Source: DASUGM01 sp036274055 (GTDB taxonomy: Bacteria; Acidobacteriota; Vicinamibacteria; Vicinamibacterales; SCN-69-37). From it: a DNA stretch of 5,369 nucleotides. The stretch spans positions 1 to 5,369 of the forward strand of contig DASUGM010000216.1 of NCBI GenBank assembly GCA_036274055.1. Reading direction: 5' to 3'. The position numbers and the translations under genes are program-made. Of the stretch, positions 1 to 3,500 are shown piece by piece; position 1 is the first letter of the stretch; each line of letters begins with the position of its first letter. The notes under the pieces were generated by a model. The model was not told where the DNA came from and ran no database searches. It worked only from the letters and a program-made list of their open reading frames with translations.

Positions 1-518
1 TCGGCGAAGGTCAGCACGTCCAGCAGGGACTGGACCGCTCCTTTCACGGTGGCGAACGGGTTGTCGAGGGCCGCAGCGACGCCGCTCGCATCCACGTTCG
101 CGATGTTCTCGACGAGGACCCGCTGCGTCCGGCCCTGCAGATCGACGATGTCGTGGAAGGTGAGCCCGCCGGACGTCGTACCCGTGGTGTAGGACGTCCT
201 CGCCCCGCCGGCAAGGATCACGGTGTTGCTCGTGATCGACTCGCCGCTTCCGCCGTCGATCGCAATGCCGCGGGGAACGGCCACCGCGCCCTTGCCGTAA
301 TCGACCGTGACGGTGTCGTCGCCGCCGCGCGTATTGATCTGCACCTGGTCGAAGGTCGAGCCGCGGGCAGTGAAGATCGGGTCGGTCGCGCTCTGCGAGA
401 GATCGAATACGTTGAAGAGCAGCGGATTGTCGGTGTCGCGCTCGAGCTTGAACTGGTCGGCGGTCGTGGCGCCGAGGATCTCCAGTACGCTGTTCTGGCT
501 CAGGCTCAGCGCGTTCTC
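1..518 (-). other. RTX-like beta-rich region after the propeller, continuing past the window (residues 1618-1789)
   Basis: After the last blade, SVLEILGATTADQFKLERD (1627-1645) opens a new beta-rich stretch. It contains VQINTRGGDDTVTVDYG (1676-1692) and AIDGGSGESI (1703-1712), turns similar to those before the propeller, then GGLTFHDIVDLQG (1734-1746). The final visible segment, ALDNPFATVKGAVQSLLDVL (1767-1786), looks like an amphipathic helix rather than a beta repeat. No stop is reached, so the C-terminus and any secretion signal are outside the window. Confidence 0.6.
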
Positions 519-3500
519 CGGGTCCTTGATGCTCCAGACCCCACGGCCGAGCGTGCCGACGATCAGCTTGTCGCCGCCGTTGAGGTGTCCGGGATCGATC
601 AGGTCCTCGAACTGGATGCTCGTGACCGGCGCGTTCGGAAGCCCGCGCCCGACGCGCACCCAGGGGTTGGTGCCGGCATCCGGATCGCGCATGCGCGAGA
701 CGCCGCCCTGCCCGCCGACGAGCAGCATGTCGCCGGTGGACGCCTCGATGTACTCGAGCGCGCGGATGTCCTGCTGGCCGACCGCCTTCAGGTTGCCGGT
801 CAGCTTGACCCAGGTTTTCGCGTTATCGGTGATGTCCTCGATGCGATAGACGTCCGTCGAGTCGGCGGCGTACACGACCTTCCAGTTGCTCGGGTCCACC
901 GTGAGCCCGCGGATCGTTCCCGCCCCCGGGATGGTTCGCGGCGTCAGGTTCTGTCCCGCCGCGGCGCGGTACAGCACCGTGTCTCCACGCGCCGCAAGAA
1001 CGACATCGTCGAAGCGCGTATTGCCGACCTTCCCGCCGTAGACGAGCGCCGTCACCTCGCTGCCCTTGGGCACCGCGGCGCCGGCGGCCGCCGGGTCGAT
1101 CTGGCGTATCTCGTCCAAAGGCAGGATGCGCGGCTGGCCGCCGGCCGGAGCGATGTTGGTGTTGACGCTTTCGTAGATGCCGAAATAGCCGATCAGCATC
1201 CGCGTCGGGTCGTTGGAGTTGGCGACCATCGGGATGGGCTTGAACTTGATCGCCGCGTCCTGCGCGTTGAGGCCGCTCAACGCGGTGGCGTTGCCCGGCG
1301 CGCGGAACCCGATGTTCTGGAACGTGTTGCTCGGATTGCCGGCGGCATCGATCAGCACGCCCGCCGTCGTGTACTCGTAGGCCTGAAGGAAGTTGAAATT
1401 GTTGTGCAGCGAGTAGCGCAGAACGCGGTCCGGTACCGAGTCGCCGGTCATGTCGATCGGAATCGCCGCCTGGCTGTTGCCGTCTCCGCCGGTGCCGCTC
1501 CAGAAGGCGGATTCGCCCGCCTCGTCGACGTTGCCGTCGTTGTTGTTGTCGATGCCGTCGGTGCTGCCCGCGCCCTGGTGCGCCGATCCGTTGTCCTGCG
1601 CGCCGATCAGGATGTCGTTGTTGATCGGGTCGTAAGCGAGCCCGAGGACCTCGTTGATGTTCAGGCCCTGGTTGAGCGAGGTCCAGCGCCGGGTTCCCTG
1701 ATCGGTGTCGTTGAACGGGTTTTGCAGCCGCGTGAGGCCGCCGTCGTTGATCTGCAGCAGGGTGTAATTGCCGACGAACACCATGCCGCGCGCATCGGCG
1801 TGCGGCGCCGTGTTGTCGGCGTTGTTGCCGACGATCTGTACCCAGCTCGTGTTGAGATCGTCGAACGCGAATACGCGTCCCGAGCCGGCGTTGGTGAGGC
1901 CGGCGGAATTGTTCGTGGTGGTGCCCTGCGTGTCGCCCGCGACGTAGACGATATCCTCATCGGTCGGATCGACGACGATGGCGAAATGCTTGTCCCCCTG
2001 CCGGCCGGCGTTCAGCCCGTAGACGGTACCGTTGTCCGTCGAACCCGGCAGGGTCATGGACGTCCAGTTGGCGCCGAAGTCCTTGGTCTTGAAGAGCCCG
2101 ATCAGGCCCGTGCGACTGGCGCCCAGGCTGAACAAGCCATGGCTCTCCACCGGTCCGATGACCCCGGCGTACAACGTGCCGGTGGTCGGATGAATCGCCA
2201 TTCGAATGCGGGTCGCCTGCTGGAGGAGGTCGTCCCCGCCGATGCCGTCGCTATCGGCGCCGAGCTGGAAGCCGGTGTTGACGAGCTGCCATTGCGCGTC
2301 GGTGCCATCGAGGATGCCATCCCCATTGTCGGTAAAGCGGAAGACGCCCGAAGCGGGGTTGGCCGCATAAACGCTGACCGAGCGCGCGCCGCCATTGCCG
2401 GCGTCGAGCGCGAGATCCGTGTAGTGGCCAGCCGGGAGCCCACTCGTGGTGCCGGCCCCCGATATCTTCTCGATCTTCTCCAGCGTGCCGTCAGCCTTGA
2501 CCTCCAGGCGGAAGAGGCCGCCCTTGTCGTCGAGGTTTGAATCCGAGTTGGCGTCGACGTCGAAAGTCGAGACGAACACCACTTGCGCGCCGCTCGCCGT
2601 CACCAGCGTCGTCGGCAGCACCTGCGTGATCGTCAGTCCCTTCAGCTCGTTGCTGCCGAGCACCTGCCAGTTGTCGCCGCGGTCATTGCTGAAGAGCAGG
2701 CCGATCTCCGGACCGCCGGCCTTGCGGAAGCTGCTCGTATTGCCGACGCCGGCATAGACGACGTTGCTCGCGATCGGGCTGATTGCCACCGAGCTAATGG
2801 ATAACGACTGGAATCCGTCGGTGAGCGGCTCCCAGTTCTGGACGAGGAGCTCGACGCGGCGGTTGAGCGGCTGGACGCCGGCGATGTTCTCGGCGACCGG
2901 CCGGTCCTCGCCGTAGGCGACGACGCGCAGCCGGGACGCGTCGATGTGCCGGGTGTTGACGAGGTAATCCCGCACGCTGGTCGCGCGCGCGAGAGACAGC
3001 GTCATGTTGGCGGCGGCGTCGCCGCTCGAATCCGTATGCCCGCCGACCTCGACGGTCAGCTCGGGATGGGCCTCCAGGAAATCGGCGAAGGCGTTGAGCG
3101 TCGTCTTGTCGTCGTTGGTGAGCGTCGACTCGTTCAGGTCGAAGAAGACTTCCTTGCTGCCGGTATTGCGCCATACGCCGCCGTTAACGGTACCGAGGTA
3201 GATCGTGAATCGGTCGTTCGGATCGACGGCCACCGAATTGATCGCGCCGGAGACGGGGTCCCACGGCGCGGTGGCGCCGTCGAGGATCTGCGTGTAGGCG
3301 CCTGGGCCTTCCTCGGACCAGTTCGGCAAGTCATGGATGACGAAGACCTGGCCGCTGAAGAGATCGGCGTCGAGCGTCGCCCCCTCGCTCAGGAAGATCA
3401 CCGCCCGCTGAAACGCGGACAGCGTCACACCCTCGAGCGCGGTGTCGGTAAGGACGGCGTTCGCGGAGGTGCTCGAAAGCAGCGTGTCGTGCGTGCCGCC

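Larger units (their letters stand above)
519..2834 (-). other. Asp-box / sortilin-like beta-propeller region, main part (residues 846-1617)
   Basis: Blade-like strands recur: VYAGVG (871), VVFVSTF (930), VYAAN (1000), LYAGV (1066), VYVAGD (1141), VFVGN (1197), ILIGAQDNG (1253), MLIGYFG (1391), VVLAARG (1456), VYAADS (1499), LLVGGQGG (1549) and LIVGTLGRGVW (1602-1612). Two good Asp boxes (S/T-x-D-x-G-x-x-W) are present, at 894-901 and 1095-1102. DP(T/S)xxx(I/V)VY turns precede several strands. With the blade before the OmpA-like domain, about thirteen signatures are seen, enough for one 10-bladed Vps10-like propeller with extras or for two propellers in tandem. The GTLGRGVWSI ending looks like the final blade. 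Family members include sortilin-type, sialidase and GH74 proteins; I see no sialidase Arg triad or other catalytic signature that I could defend, so binding is a safer guess than catalysis. Confidence 0.72.

Noticed and set aside
153..2540. Plus-strand open frame of 795 codons
   Set aside because: Its codons are the exact reverse complements of the minus-strand codons (same phase). Stops there need TTA, CTA or TCA in the real gene, which are rare at this GC content; its stop at 2538-2540 is the complement of the sense Ser codon TCA at residue 944. The product is low-complexity Ala/Val/Arg/Asp sequence with no recognisable domain.
519..2834. Sialidase enzyme call from the Asp boxes
   Set aside because: Asp boxes are structural and occur in many non-enzymatic propellers; I could not identify the sialidase Arg triad, the FRIP/YRIP motif or a Tyr/Glu nucleophile pair.
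2844..3152. OmpA-like domain as a separate gene or as an assembly chimera
   Set aside because: The frame continues without stop or shift on both sides, both junctions fall within one propeller blade, and codon use is like that of the flanks. No target-site duplication or inverted repeats were seen at the junctions, so a mobile element is also unsupported.
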